Shown: positions 50,992 through 62,254 of the stretch, one piece after another | Layout of the letters: every line of letters starts with the position of its first letter | Position numbering within the stretch: position 1 is the first letter of the stretch | From: Salminus brasiliensis | Taxonomy: Eukaryota > Chordata > Actinopteri > Characiformes > Bryconidae | Assembly: GCF_030463535.1 (NCBI RefSeq) | Contig: NC_132896.1 | Coordinates: forward strand, 26,818,709-26,882,708 | Direction: 5' to 3' | Length of the DNA: 64,000 nt | Position numbers and translations under genes: made by a program | The notes under the pieces: generated by a model | Told to the model about the DNA's origin: nothing | Database searches by the model: none | What the model saw: the letters and a program-made list of their open reading frames with translations, nothing else

Positions 50992-53900
50992 TCATTTAAA
51001 TGCATAGTTGAACTGGTTTGCGAATTTCTCGTGTTTCCTCTTGTCCATCTTGTTCATGACCTCTGCAACTCGTCTCATGGAGCTCCTGCAAAGAAAACAG
51101 GTTTAGCTGTTCAGCAGAGACACTAACTAGGCCTCCTCTGTTTATCAGCTTACAGTCAAACCCAGTGCATTAACTGCATATCTGCAGGATTCACTGAAAA
51201 TTCACTTTTCAGTGGATGTCAGTTCATCTGACGGTTACTTACTTATTAAAGACCTTCCTTTCTAGCCTTGAGCGGGAAGTGTTGGTCGATTGCTTCAAGT
51301 CTGTGAGGTTGGGGTGCTTCCTGTTCTTTCCCTTTCCTTTACCACCCTTCTTTCCCTTTCCGTACGTTCTTGAGGAGCCCAGGTCCTCGCCTGTAGCTGC
51401 TTCAATCTCTCTCATGAGCTCCGGGTCGCGCCAATCTGAGCCAAACAGAGAGAACACTAATAATCAACAAGGAAAACAAAGGAATGAAGAAAATTCACAT
51501 TTTATTACACATTATTCAGACCCATTAAATGTTTTTAGGAACTTCTACAATCTTAATATGTATTACTGTTCTAAATATTATGATTAAGATTAGGCAGTTC
51601 GCTTCACCTGACTTCACACCACAACATCAAAATCAGCAACGTTGTTCCATCTATAAAATGTGTACGTTCCACACAAACCAAGTGGACAAAGAGTGAATCC
51701 TTCATTTTAGCTACAAATTAATTCTCCTGCTGAGAGACATAAGAGAAAGAACCTATAGCATTAGTGCTATGAACTCCCAGTGCTGGTGGAGTGGGGGGGG
51801 GGGGGTGTTGCAGGGGGCTCCTGTGAAGATGAGAGAAGAAGAGGCCGCTTATTAGGTTTAAGCTGTGCAGCAGGGCCCACTTCTCTGTCAACAGTTCATC
51901 TCTGCTGCAGCTGCAACCATGTTAGGCCCCACACATGCATGCACATACATACACGTGCAAACACTCATGATGCAGGGGACAGCTGCTTGTCAGACCCATC
52001 AGACACCAAGCTTAGCATATCTCATCTGCCCAACATAATCAGATGTTTTTGATAAAAGCTTTGCATAAGCTAAAGTTCTAGCAAATATGAAAATTCTCAC
52101 AGTTATAAAAATAAGCCTGTTGCAGTTTCATATTTTTATTATTTATAATAGGTTATACATTCTATATTATACAGTTTTATGCCAATGTTTGGACATGTGA
52201 CCTGACACATTTTGTTGATTTTCTGAATGAAAGTTAGTGAACAAAGCCTCTACACAAACCTAAACTGTCTGCACATTTTAAACAATGTTTTATTTTATTT
52301 TATATTATATAGTATGTTAATTTATTATGATTTAACATATTAAGTTTGTTTTTGGAAAATACATTAAATTAAGCAAATAAACAGTAATTATGCTTCAGAA
52401 TGAGCAGAAGTGTGATCTCTGTAAAGGATATGAACCTATTTACACTTTATTCAACAACATGTAACTTAACCCACTTTTGACTGTATATTATTATATATAT
52501 TTTATATATGACTTATTTATATATATATATAAAATAGCTTCAAGCCTAAATAGTATGATGCTAATCACAGTACATTAATGCAACAACTAAAGTTAGTGTA
52601 TTTATACTGGTCCTTCAATAATTGTAATTTTCAGACCATCACAGTCTACTGACCTATACAGTAGCTGCTACTGTTTCTCAAGAAGCTTTTTGAGCATCTG
52701 TCTGAATTCTGATAAAATTACCATTTAACCACAAAAGAAAACGTGAAGGTTTCAGATTTCAGCAGTGGAACAGAAAATGGGCCTTCAGCGTGTGTGGAAA
52801 ACACAAGCACCCACGTGAATCTTGCAGGGCCTGAAGGTGGCTGTTTAGAGCAGAAATCAATGGCCCAGCAGGGGAGTGCTTGGTCAGTCAGGGAACTGAT
52901 GGACCTCCACTGGTGCCGTGAGCTCGCTGGCAGCACGTGAGCGTGGGCGGGGTGCCCTGCGGTTACCGTGACGACCGGCGCGTAGACGGGCAGAGGGCAT
53001 GATGAAGTCGGGGCGGGGATCGATAGCGTACTTAGTTACAAAAGATGCTATTTCACAAGCCAGTGGTCAGCAGGCTTCTGAAGCCAGCTGCCCCAGATAC
53101 CTGTTTGTTAACAAGTCACTGCAGTCAGAGAAAAGCACATCCGACGCTCCACTGACAGCCAGGAGCTGCCACTTAATTGGCTTTTAGCGCCCAACTCTGC
53201 AAAAGGGAGAAAGAGAGCGGGCGTCTGACGGAGAGAAAGAGGGACAGAGTGAGATGCTGCCTGTCCTATTATCAGGCTATTGATGATGACGACTGGGATT
53301 TCATCAGTTCATCTTTTTCCAGGCCCTCCACCCACTGGCCTGCCATTTGTCTAGGATCTGCTCAATGCGCGCTGTGATGAAGGAGGTAATGGGTCTTTAG
53401 GATTTGCCCTGTTTATGGAAGGATTTGAACACACTGAAAGAGTGGCCTAATCCAAACTCATTCTCCTTGGCCAGGCTAAAGACAACAAAAAGCCCAGTCA
53501 GACTGAGCCGACACAACTTTAGGTCTGGTCTAAATTCATTAGTACGAATTTTATAGACCTTTTCAAACTTTTAATCAATACCACATTTGTGGCCGTAAGT
53601 AGAACAGCTAATACTGTCTCATGATTCAAATTTGATGATTTTTTTTAAACAAAGGAAACTACATTGAAAAGAAAAAAATAATACAGCACCATGGAAAGGT
53701 TTTAGACACCTAATCACATTATTTACAACCATTCATCTCAGTAATAATAGTGTTTCTGCTTGTAAAAACAACATATGGCATCAGAACAGATGCAGGAAAA
53801 CAGAAATACAAGAAAATCAACAAGTGTTATATATCTACTTTTAAAGAAAGTAGTTGAGATCTTGTGAGCCAGCTTAGAGAACAAAGCTTGGTTCCAGATT

Positions 53901-56900
53901 TCTCCTGCATGCCCTCCAGCCAGCACAGTGTGGATGTGTTCTATTCTATCACCAGTTTTAACACCTGATTTACCATTATTAAGCACTCATTTACCAAACC
54001 AGGTGTTGGATGAGAACTGTAAATAATGCTAGACCCCCTTTTGGACATGTTTTAATGAACACAGTGATGTAAAACCATGACTTTCTGTAGGAATGTTATT
54101 TGTATTTATTAAGTTTTACAGAGCAGTCGTATGACTGAAATATTGAACTTTAATTTTACCTGGCTGCTCCTCCCTACGTTTCCGCTCCTCTTTCTCTAGA
54201 CGAGCAGCGTCTTCCGGATTAATCGGCCTTCCAAGCTCATCTCGAGGAATTATGAGCCCATGGAATGGACACTTGAAAAAATTCAGCAACAAAATCAAAA
54301 CACCATACCAGACCCAAAAAACATTTTCTACACTCTTAAAAAAAGATTCTTGGACTGAATGTAGAGTTTTACATTGGTACATAATATTTAGATCATGCTC
54401 TCACATTTAATTGAACCAAAATTGTTTCTTTGGGAAGCAAAAGCAGCTATTCTGTGGTACCTTTATTTTTTGGAGTGCATCTAAAACATCATGCCACCTA
54501 AATGTGCCTGCAGTCGACGCATCACAGAGGTGCTTGAATTCCACCTCCAATCCTCACCTTGACTCTGTCCTGGCGTTCACAAAGCGAGCCGTTGGGCATT
54601 GGGGCTTTGCATGTGTGCTCCACAGGCTGGAAGCGGCCGGCGAAGGTGATGTACCTGGACTTCATCTGTGCAGACAGCTCTTTGTTCTCAACCTCCTCTT
54701 CCACCTCGTGTGGCACCCAGAACTGGTGCTGAGAGGTGTTTCTGAGAATCAGAGAAGACAAGGGGGCTTCACACACACTGAGTAAACCAAAGATCTCTAA
54801 AGGTCTTTTTTATTCTGTTTGACAGCTATGGTTTTGTTTTCCGCTGTTTCATTTTATGTACATGGCCTGTCCGAGGTATGAACACTTAATACTTTTAATA
54901 AATGAGAATTCTTTATCTGTGCTTTAAACAACAGCTAGAACACCTAAATCATCATTTGGGCAAAACCAGAGGCTTACTTCACCTACACACAGCAGTGTGT
55001 AGTCTTCCTTCTTGCCCGCTCACTGTTATTTGTTCCCAAATATAAAATGTACAAGAACTAACAGGATTTCTGTAAGAACACACTACTAGAAATACAGTAA
55101 GCACTACATATCCTCACACCACTAATCCCTTTACTTAATTTGCACTGATTGGGATTTGTTTGAAGTCTGAACAGGCAATAGTGCTCTCTAGTGGCCACTA
55201 GACATGACAGGCAACCCTGACCTTCTCTCTATAATACATATATGCAACCCTGACCTTCTTTCTATAATATATATGTTTTATATATTAAAAGCAGGCACAC
55301 GACTGGTATAACAACTGAAGCTGACATAGAAAACAAAAATACCCCATTTGTGAATAATTTAGGATTTAGGGGAACAGAAAGAAGGAATGGTTCGTAGAGC
55401 TGTGCTGCAGGCACGTGTGAAATAGGCCTACTTGATGATCTTGCCAGCTGTAGGTTGCTCCTCTCCCCAGTAGTAGAGGTCCACGCCAAACGGAATGACA
55501 GGAGCCTTCTCCTTCTGCTGCCCCTGTTCACTGCTGCTTGTGGGGGTCTCAGTGGAGTCTCCAGACACACTGACACAACCAGAAAGGTAAACTGGAGGAA
55601 GACCCAAGGAATTTGCCCCTGATTTCTCAGGAATACCTTAAAACTAATACCTAACGGGATTAGTTTTACATGGGGAGGTGGGGTACGGTAATTATTACCA
55701 GAGTCTCTCGGTGATTTTAGTCCCAATTAAATACACCAAATCAATCATTTTTACGGACTGTAGCTTAACAGTCCGTTCTTTTCCTGTAGAAAAGAAGCTT
55801 TTGGTGGCTTTTATTAAGTTTTCTATTCTTTTCTTATGTTTCTTAAGTAAACAGCTTTAGAGGAGTCATTTGGTTTCATTGGGCATGGCACAGATACCAA
55901 ACGTCTGTGGCAAACCTCAGGTGTTGTACAACATACATCTAATGACTCCTCAGAGGTGTTTGACATTTCTGTGTAGCGTAGCCTGTGGCCTACATGCAGG
56001 TCATGAACAAGGCGCTAATTTTCCGTACAAAAATTTCATTATTACTGTAAGTGGCTTACAGGACTTTCTTATACTTAGGAGATTTCTTATACCGTACAAA
56101 TCTGACAAAACATTTACAGATGTCCTGTAGTTAAAATGCATTACTCCACCTCCTCATGACCAATCCGAACTGAATATTTAAACATAAAACTGATCATTTT
56201 AAACAATATTGACAGCCTAATATTGTTTCAAACAAGTGGAATTAAAAATAAAAAAGTAAAAAGAACTAAATTACATAATAATGAGGCATGCTAGCTCTAT
56301 TAGTTTATTAGCACTATGATTAGCTCTATTAGCACTGGAGCTACAAATCTTCAAATGTAGCCAACAAGTCCAACAATCTACATTTAGACGGAGTAAACTG
56401 TGTAAATTAGATTTACATCTCTAATTTCATTTATGTTGCAAATTATGTCACAAATTATGTCAGCTTCCGTGAGTGTCCCCTACCCCCTCTATTAGAACTG
56501 CCATGTAGAGATGTTTGAGAGCTTTCAATTTTCAGAATGAGTTACCTGCAACTTTTCAGGTATTGACAAACACTTTAGTTGCACAGGAAAAATAAATATA
56601 AAATAAATATATAAATATTAAAATGTAGATTAAATAAAGCAATAAAATAAATAGCACTAAAATTCATGATCAACAAAAAAAATCTAAATGTAGCGGCAAG
56701 TCTGTTTACAGTGTACAAGGTTTGTGCATTAGAATTTGGTTAAATACCTTGTAGATGGGGCAGAGGGTAGTCTCTCTTTTAAGACACGGATTGTGGCAGC
56801 TGCACACGTGGGATCCGTCTCCTCATCACGTTGCTTCTTTTCGAGCCGGCTGAGAGCCCAGGGCATGGGTGGAGCTCTTGGCCTGGCCGCAGGTTTTGAT

Positions 56901-59709
56901 GGTTTTGGTTTGGCCACAGAAGATGATGTGGAAGGTAATGGATCAAGACCTAAAGGGTAAAAGTAAGAACGATATGAGTGATCTTTTTATGAGCCAGAAA
57001 ATCTACACTAAAGCCAAACATCAGATTTGGGGCAGTTATATGTAGAGAATGTCTATGGATGCTACATCAGAACCACAATTAATTTCCAAAAGGCTTTTTT
57101 CATCTTACTATCCATACACAGAGTGAAGGGGCTAGGGGGATACATAGTACATCATGATTTGAACCCTTAGATTCAAAGAAAAACTGCAATGAAGCCATGG
57201 CAGAGAGGACGCTCCTGACCCTTCGACCTCCCCCTGGCCGTGGACATCATTACGTGGACTTCAGCAACACTGCTGCAATGTCTCTCTTGGGTGGGCTGGG
57301 GGGTCTAAGCAGGGCATGCAGGTGCTTAAGCTGAGCTTTAAAGCGACACTGAGATCCAAGACCATTTTCAAACCTGGACCCTACCCCAAATCCCAGGAGT
57401 GTGGCCAAATTAAAACTTTAAAGGAGTGGTTTAAACCTCTTAAGGGTCTGATTAGGGGACACCTGACCACTCTGGATGTGGGTCATTAACCCTGTGGACT
57501 CAAAGCAGGGGTCTCAGAAAGTCTGCAGCTGGAGCCTCACTAAAAGCAGCCAGACCTTTATATACTTTACCTTTGCACCCTTTGAAATCTTGAGTCATTG
57601 TTCTATTTACTACTGAAAGGAAGTACATAACTGCTTGAATAATTACATGAAAAAATATATTAACATTAGATTTAAAGTCTGTATAAATGGTGCATTCGTC
57701 AGGTTTCTTATTGTAAGAGAGGCACATGGCTACTGAATGTGCTGTTCAACACACCACACTATTTGCAAATATTTTCCTTAATATGTAAATTCTCAGTGCT
57801 GGGGGCTTTATACCCTTCTAGTGCATGCTTTTGAAAGGAGATTTCAATAGGTTTATGTTTATCTGCTCTAGAGAGTCCTATTCTATTAGCAGCACTTCTC
57901 TACAGGGACTAAATAAGCTGTGTATGTGTGTGTGTGTGCACATTTGCACATGTGTATGAGGAATGTGTACAAACTGATAAATAACAAAGCTAGCCAATAT
58001 ATAAGGCAAATGTGTGTTAAGCAATGTCCTATATCAATGCCAAACATTTTTATGAGTACAACATTCAATAAATAAAACCTCAGTAACTAATTATGCTTAG
58101 TTGCTCATTGGCTCAACTTTTCCAGGAGCTCATTTATTTTTCCAGGACATTTTTAGCAATTTACCCATTTATCTTTAAATTCCCAGGTTTTCCAGATTTT
58201 ACAAACACACGGGCTCTTGTGGTTGAATGCAATCAGATCATCACAGCAATGCTCTATAATCTAGTAGAAAGCCTTCCCTGGACAGCAGAGATAGTTAAAA
58301 AGCAGGATAAACACATAAGACCTATTTTTAATGTACTTAATTTCAGAAGAAAAAAATTATGAGCAGGTGTCCCATTATTTTTGTCCATATAGTGTACTAC
58401 AGACTCAGAACTGACCACGAAGGCAAATGACTTTACTTCAGGGTAGCTGCAAATATTGCAAACACTCCACCACACAGTGGGTCTCTGAGGTAGGAAGTTA
58501 AACATTTGGCAAAGGTTTTCACTCTCCTGGGCCTGATCCCTGGGGCGTACAGTTAATCCAGGCTGGCTCGTTCCCCGCGACTTATTGCATCATAGCCGGT
58601 CTCCGGACCACGCAATCATGAAATACGGCCAAATCCTTTCTTTTTCTGTTCAAATTGACCAAAATGGTAGCTATTTGTCTGAAGCAATAAAGTTGCAGGT
58701 GTTAAAGAGATAAATCAATAAGAGGAAATAGAGAGGCCCAGCAGTAGACACAGAGTGGAGCTGCCAATGGTGGCATTATTGATTTTCCTGAGTTCAGCAG
58801 GCCTTGTAATTAAAATGTAAATTTGAGAAAGAGATAACGTCCTGACAGGAATGCCGGGATAAAGGGATAGATAAAAGATCAGTAGTGAAAGGAGCAGAAA
58901 GAGAGAGAGAGAGAGAATGGAGGAGAGGAATAGGAGAGAAATGTTTTCCAAATGAAACAATTTTTCTCCGGATGAGAGCCGAGGACCGCTTTTGAAAGGA
59001 GTTGAAGAAAAAGATTAGCGGGAAACTAACTGAAATCGTTTGACGGCTTAATGTAATGCTAAATGAAAGCGCTGATACTAACTCGCACTGACTGATAGAT
59101 CTGGAAGGAAGTTAAGTTGGTGGCAAATCCAAATGATATTTTCGGTGTCACATTTTCTGTGTGCCTGAAGCATATTCCGCTTGGCTGGTCCTGATCCACA
59201 GCCTTTATCTGGGCAGGTTAAACTGGGAATCGTTTTGCCTCCATTGTTCTTCACTTTTTAATAGCTCTAAAAATATTCCTATCCACAAAGGCCAAATTAC
59301 GTTCAATCATTAAGCTCTGAAATCATCTTTGGAGCTCAATTACTGTATGGTAGGTCCTCATTACTCCTGCGGAAACTGCTTCGGTCTGAGCGTGGAGTCG
59401 AAATCATTTGCGTACAGCTTGGTGTAGAATAGACCTGCTCGGCTGTGTGAGGAGGATAGATGCTCCCAGAGGTTTCGCCCCCACCCCCTTGCTGCAGTAA
59501 GGGCAGGTGGACGTTGTAAATTACAACACTGGGCTAATGGGAGCTCATTAACACCACTGCATTGTTAATTTGGCATGGCCGGCACACTGATCATTACATA
59601 CTTTACTAATCAAAGCAGCTTGGCTCCATGGAAATTACGGCCTAATGAGTCTTTAGTTAATGCCGCTGCAGAGACAGTGGGAAGATTATGTAGCAAATAA
59701 TAGAATTAT

Positions 59710-59756
<47 letters not shown>

Positions 59757-62254
59757 AAAGAGAGAGAGTGTGTGAGCTACAGCTCTCATCAGATGCAGGG
59801 TTATGAACAGATATTGACAACAAGCAGCATTCCATCAAACATGCAGTTTTTACAAGATCATAATTAGTCATTAGCAATTATACACAGTATTGTTTTATTG
59901 CATTTACCATCCATTATATTATTGAGTAATCTAATTGCAATCTCTTTGCAATTAAGTGAACAATTAAAGCAACACTATGGAAAATTGGCATTTTTTGTTC
60001 CTGGGCTCCCCCTACAGTACATAAATGTAATTCCTGCTGTGAGACCACTAAAGGAGAAGTTACTGGACAAGTTACAGATCCAGAACCATACAGAATCATT
60101 AATATTATTATTATTATTATTAACATTATCCTTTCTGCTTCTCCAAAGTGCAGTTAGCAGCATTGCAGCAACAGCGACGCTTTTCTCCCCATTACAAATC
60201 AGTGGAGCATCACAATGGCTGTGTCTTAACTGCAAATTACATACTAATACTATAAATTATTTACAATATACTCATCTTAATAGTGCACGTTTGGCAGGTT
60301 AGTAGACCAAATATTAATATACTAACATGTCAGGTTCTGAGTACATATCTTGGATACGAGTATAATCAAAGTTAACACTCAAAAACTAGGCGTGGCATAA
60401 AAATGTCGCCAAATATTATGATACAGAATTTTTACTATATTTCCCCGCCAAATTAGTATCAGTACTTAGTATAATTTTTTAAGCTAATAAAACAGTTACT
60501 TTAAGTGACCAGCATTTAAAAACTTAAAAAGGAGCTGAACCATCATATTGCTAAAATGTAATATTAATAAAAATAAACTACATTTAAAAAGCAGTCATTT
60601 CATATTTAAGTGTTACAAATGTTAATGTTAAAATTTGAGTACAATGTGTTTTTTTCAGTATGTTTCACACATACTCTATACTTCTGGATTTATATTTGTT
60701 GTTGAGTGCAAAACAAAGTCATGTGATTCTCCCACTGGTAAAACAGAGCATTTCTGCCATGGTGTCTGGCCCCACATGGATTTAATAGTATGGGGAGGGA
60801 AAAGGTAAAAAATAGAAAACACCTGAAAAAAGTCTCAAATGCAGTTAAAGTACTATAACCACAGGTTTTACATTTAGTTGGCACCAGACTAGGACACCAG
60901 AGAGTACTCTTCTAGACTGGTAAAAAACAAAGGATCGGAACTGAATCAGCCTTAAAATAGCCAACACCTGACTCATATGCCTGAATCCTTTCTTACTAAT
61001 TGTCTTCTTCACAGTGTTTTCATGCAGATGTTTAGGCAATATCCATGAACTTGCTCAGAACAGCATATTGTAACAGAATGCATCATGATATCAATAACAC
61101 TGTCATGTTACTTACCCCTAGAGACCAAAAGGCAAACAAAAAAAATCTGCATTATCATCCCATCATCATTAACTGATAAAATAACAGCTGATTCATCTTT
61201 CTTTCACGACAAATCACAACAGCCCAACATTCTTTACCAGTCTCTGTCACAGCCAATGGCATTCAATCATAAATTTCCACACTGTACAAGATTTTGTGTC
61301 AAATACATTCTTCAGTATTTAGCTTGTGCCTGACCTACTGCTTGACCCCTGTCGCTTTGTGGGCAGCTGCTTGTCAATACGGTTGTCCTTGCACAGATGG
61401 AGTCCTTTGCATGTACAAACAGTCAGCTGTCAAAACAGATTTTTATTGGATGCCCCCAGTGGCTGCAGGATTTAATGGATTTAAATGATTTAGAGCAGGC
61501 TTGAAAGGATTCATTACTCTTAAAAAACAATGGGGAATTATTTCTTCTTTTTTATTTGCAGTGGCGGCATCATAAAGTGTGTCTTGGATTGTTCTGAATG
61601 AATTATACTTTGTCTTTCGAAAATACAAAGTACATGTTAAATGCATACTGTATTATTAAATGTGTAGTATTAAGCATTCCTCTGTATTACCCTATTGCTG
61701 TGTTACTTATTTAACGTAGTATTAAAGAATTATTTTATTTTAACAGTCAATCTTACTTTTTTCAAAGCTATCAGTGGATACATTGGCTAAACAAATCACA
61801 GTTACACACACTACACTTTCACACCTATTTCTATAACTTTTTACACCAAACCAAACTCAATTTAATGACCGTTCTAAAGTAAACCTACTGAAATACCTCC
61901 TTTTAGTACCCACAATCCCACAAATAAATATTTCCCTTGTGTCTTATGTTCATCTCTATAAACAAACATGACACTTCACAAAGGGTTTCTGAGCCTTTTA
62001 ACTCGCCACTGCAACTGGCTGGCTTGGGGGGGTGCAGTGATCTGCTGTGAGGGATTATTGGGGCATTGGGAGCAGCAGGAGCGCTTATTGATGTCTAATG
62101 AGTGTTTGTGCCAGCGCAAGAGTGCTGGTGCCTGCACCTGAACAAACTCACCGTACTCTGCTCGCAGATGCTCAGGGATATGTGGCTCATAACCCTCTTT
62201 CTCCGGCACCTCCTCAAAATCATCATCATCGTCGTCATCATCTCCGGCCTTTAG
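50992..62254 (-). CDS. uvssa: UV-stimulated scaffold protein A, C-terminal half (partial)
   Basis: complement(join(50992..51085, 51243..51435, 54160..54271, 54558..54741, 55432..55569, 56748..56949, 62152..62254)); 341 aa to a TGA. Every junction is GT-AG with matching phase. UVSSA joins stalled RNA polymerase II, stabilises CSB via USP7 and delivers TFIIH in transcription-coupled repair. In order: acidic [20 protein letters not shown], containing the p62 PH-domain-binding F and V and the lysine equivalent to human K414; [18 protein letters not shown]; the UVSSA-type zinc finger ([20 protein letters not shown]); [28 protein letters not shown]; a Lys/Gly-rich basic stretch; and a terminus ending [13 protein letters not shown]. 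Human UVSSA is about 709 aa, so the N-terminal VHS-like half should lie beyond 62254. The first exon seen starts in phase 0. Upstream exons were not recognised before the window end. Confidence 0.95.
51780..52740. other. uvssa intron, part; nothing coding
   Basis: A G-run near 51791-51805 and AT-rich DNA. It lies in the intron between the exons at 51243-51435 and 54160-54271. No extra exon is needed, because the phases match. Confidence 0.6.
52850..53460. promoter_or_regulatory. Candidate non-coding regulatory block in uvssa intron
   Basis: GC-balanced, complex sequence that contrasts with its AT-rich surroundings. It includes GGGGCGGGGATCGATAGCG near 53011, CCACTTAATTGGCTTTTAGC near 53169 and TATTATCAGGCTATTGATG near 53267. 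Frames are open by composition only. It may regulate the neighbouring homeobox gene. Confidence 0.35.
53461..54159. other. uvssa intron, part; nothing recognised
   Basis: AT-rich intronic sequence up to the exon at 54160-54271. A minus-strand open frame near 53738-53986 has no domain. Confidence 0.5.
56950..57780. other. uvssa intron, part; GC-balanced patch at 57190-57520
   Basis: Part of the 5.2 kb intron between exons 56748-56949 and 62152-62254. A patch with GGCTGGGGGGTCTAAGC and CCTCCCCCTGGCCGTGG stands out, but I could not identify it. Confidence 0.45.
57785..57955 (+). mobile_element. MITE fragment, same family as 18141-18887
   Basis: AGTGCTGGGGGCTTTATACC, GTTTATCTGCTCTAGAGAGT then CCTATTCTATTAGCAG, and the CTACAGGGACTAAATAAGCT then TTTGCACATGTG sequence repeat the body of the element at 18141, in the same orientation. 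Both ends are missing. Confidence 0.75.
58355..58400 (-). mobile_element. MITE end, same family, inverted
   Basis: GAGCAGGTGTCCCATTATTT then TTGTCCATATAGTGTAC is the reverse complement of the left end of the element at 18141. The copy is truncated, and it may be the broken partner of the fragment at 57785. Confidence 0.7.
58430..59700. promoter_or_regulatory. Large candidate CNE cluster inside uvssa intron
   Basis: About 1.2 kb of complex GC-balanced sequence, unlike the flanking AT-rich DNA. It contains CTTGTAATTAAAATGTAAAT near 58804, GGCTTAATGTAATGC near 59045, CAATCATTAAGCTCTG near 59304, GAGCTCATTAACACCACTGC near 59542, GTTAATTTGGCATGGCC near 59564 and ACGGCCTAATGAGTC near 59636. A GA-repeat at 58897-58917 divides it. 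No coding frame is seen, and splice phases of the neighbouring exons need no additional exon here. Confidence 0.45.
59712..59754. repeat. (TG)n-(GA)n microsatellite
   Basis: About 21 TG units followed by GAGAAAGAGAGAGAG. Confidence 0.98.
59960..60240. repeat. Probable dispersed repeat, class unknown
   Basis: Phrases AACACTATGGAAAATTGGCA and GGGCTCCCCCTACAGTACAT resemble a non-coding family I know loosely from fish genomes. An (ATT)n tract lies at 60101-60121. The boundaries are approximate. Confidence 0.4.
60241..62151. other. uvssa intron, remainder; nothing recognised
   Basis: AT-rich intronic sequence up to the exon at 62152. No exon or RNA gene was recognised. Confidence 0.55.

Noticed and set aside
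54411..54785. 124-codon + strand open frame
   Set aside because: Antisense shadow of the uvssa zinc-finger exon.
55262..55726. 154-codon minus-strand open frame
   Set aside because: It reads the uvssa exon at 55432-55569 in the wrong frame. The correct frame gives the conserved [11 protein letters not shown] and matches splice phase.
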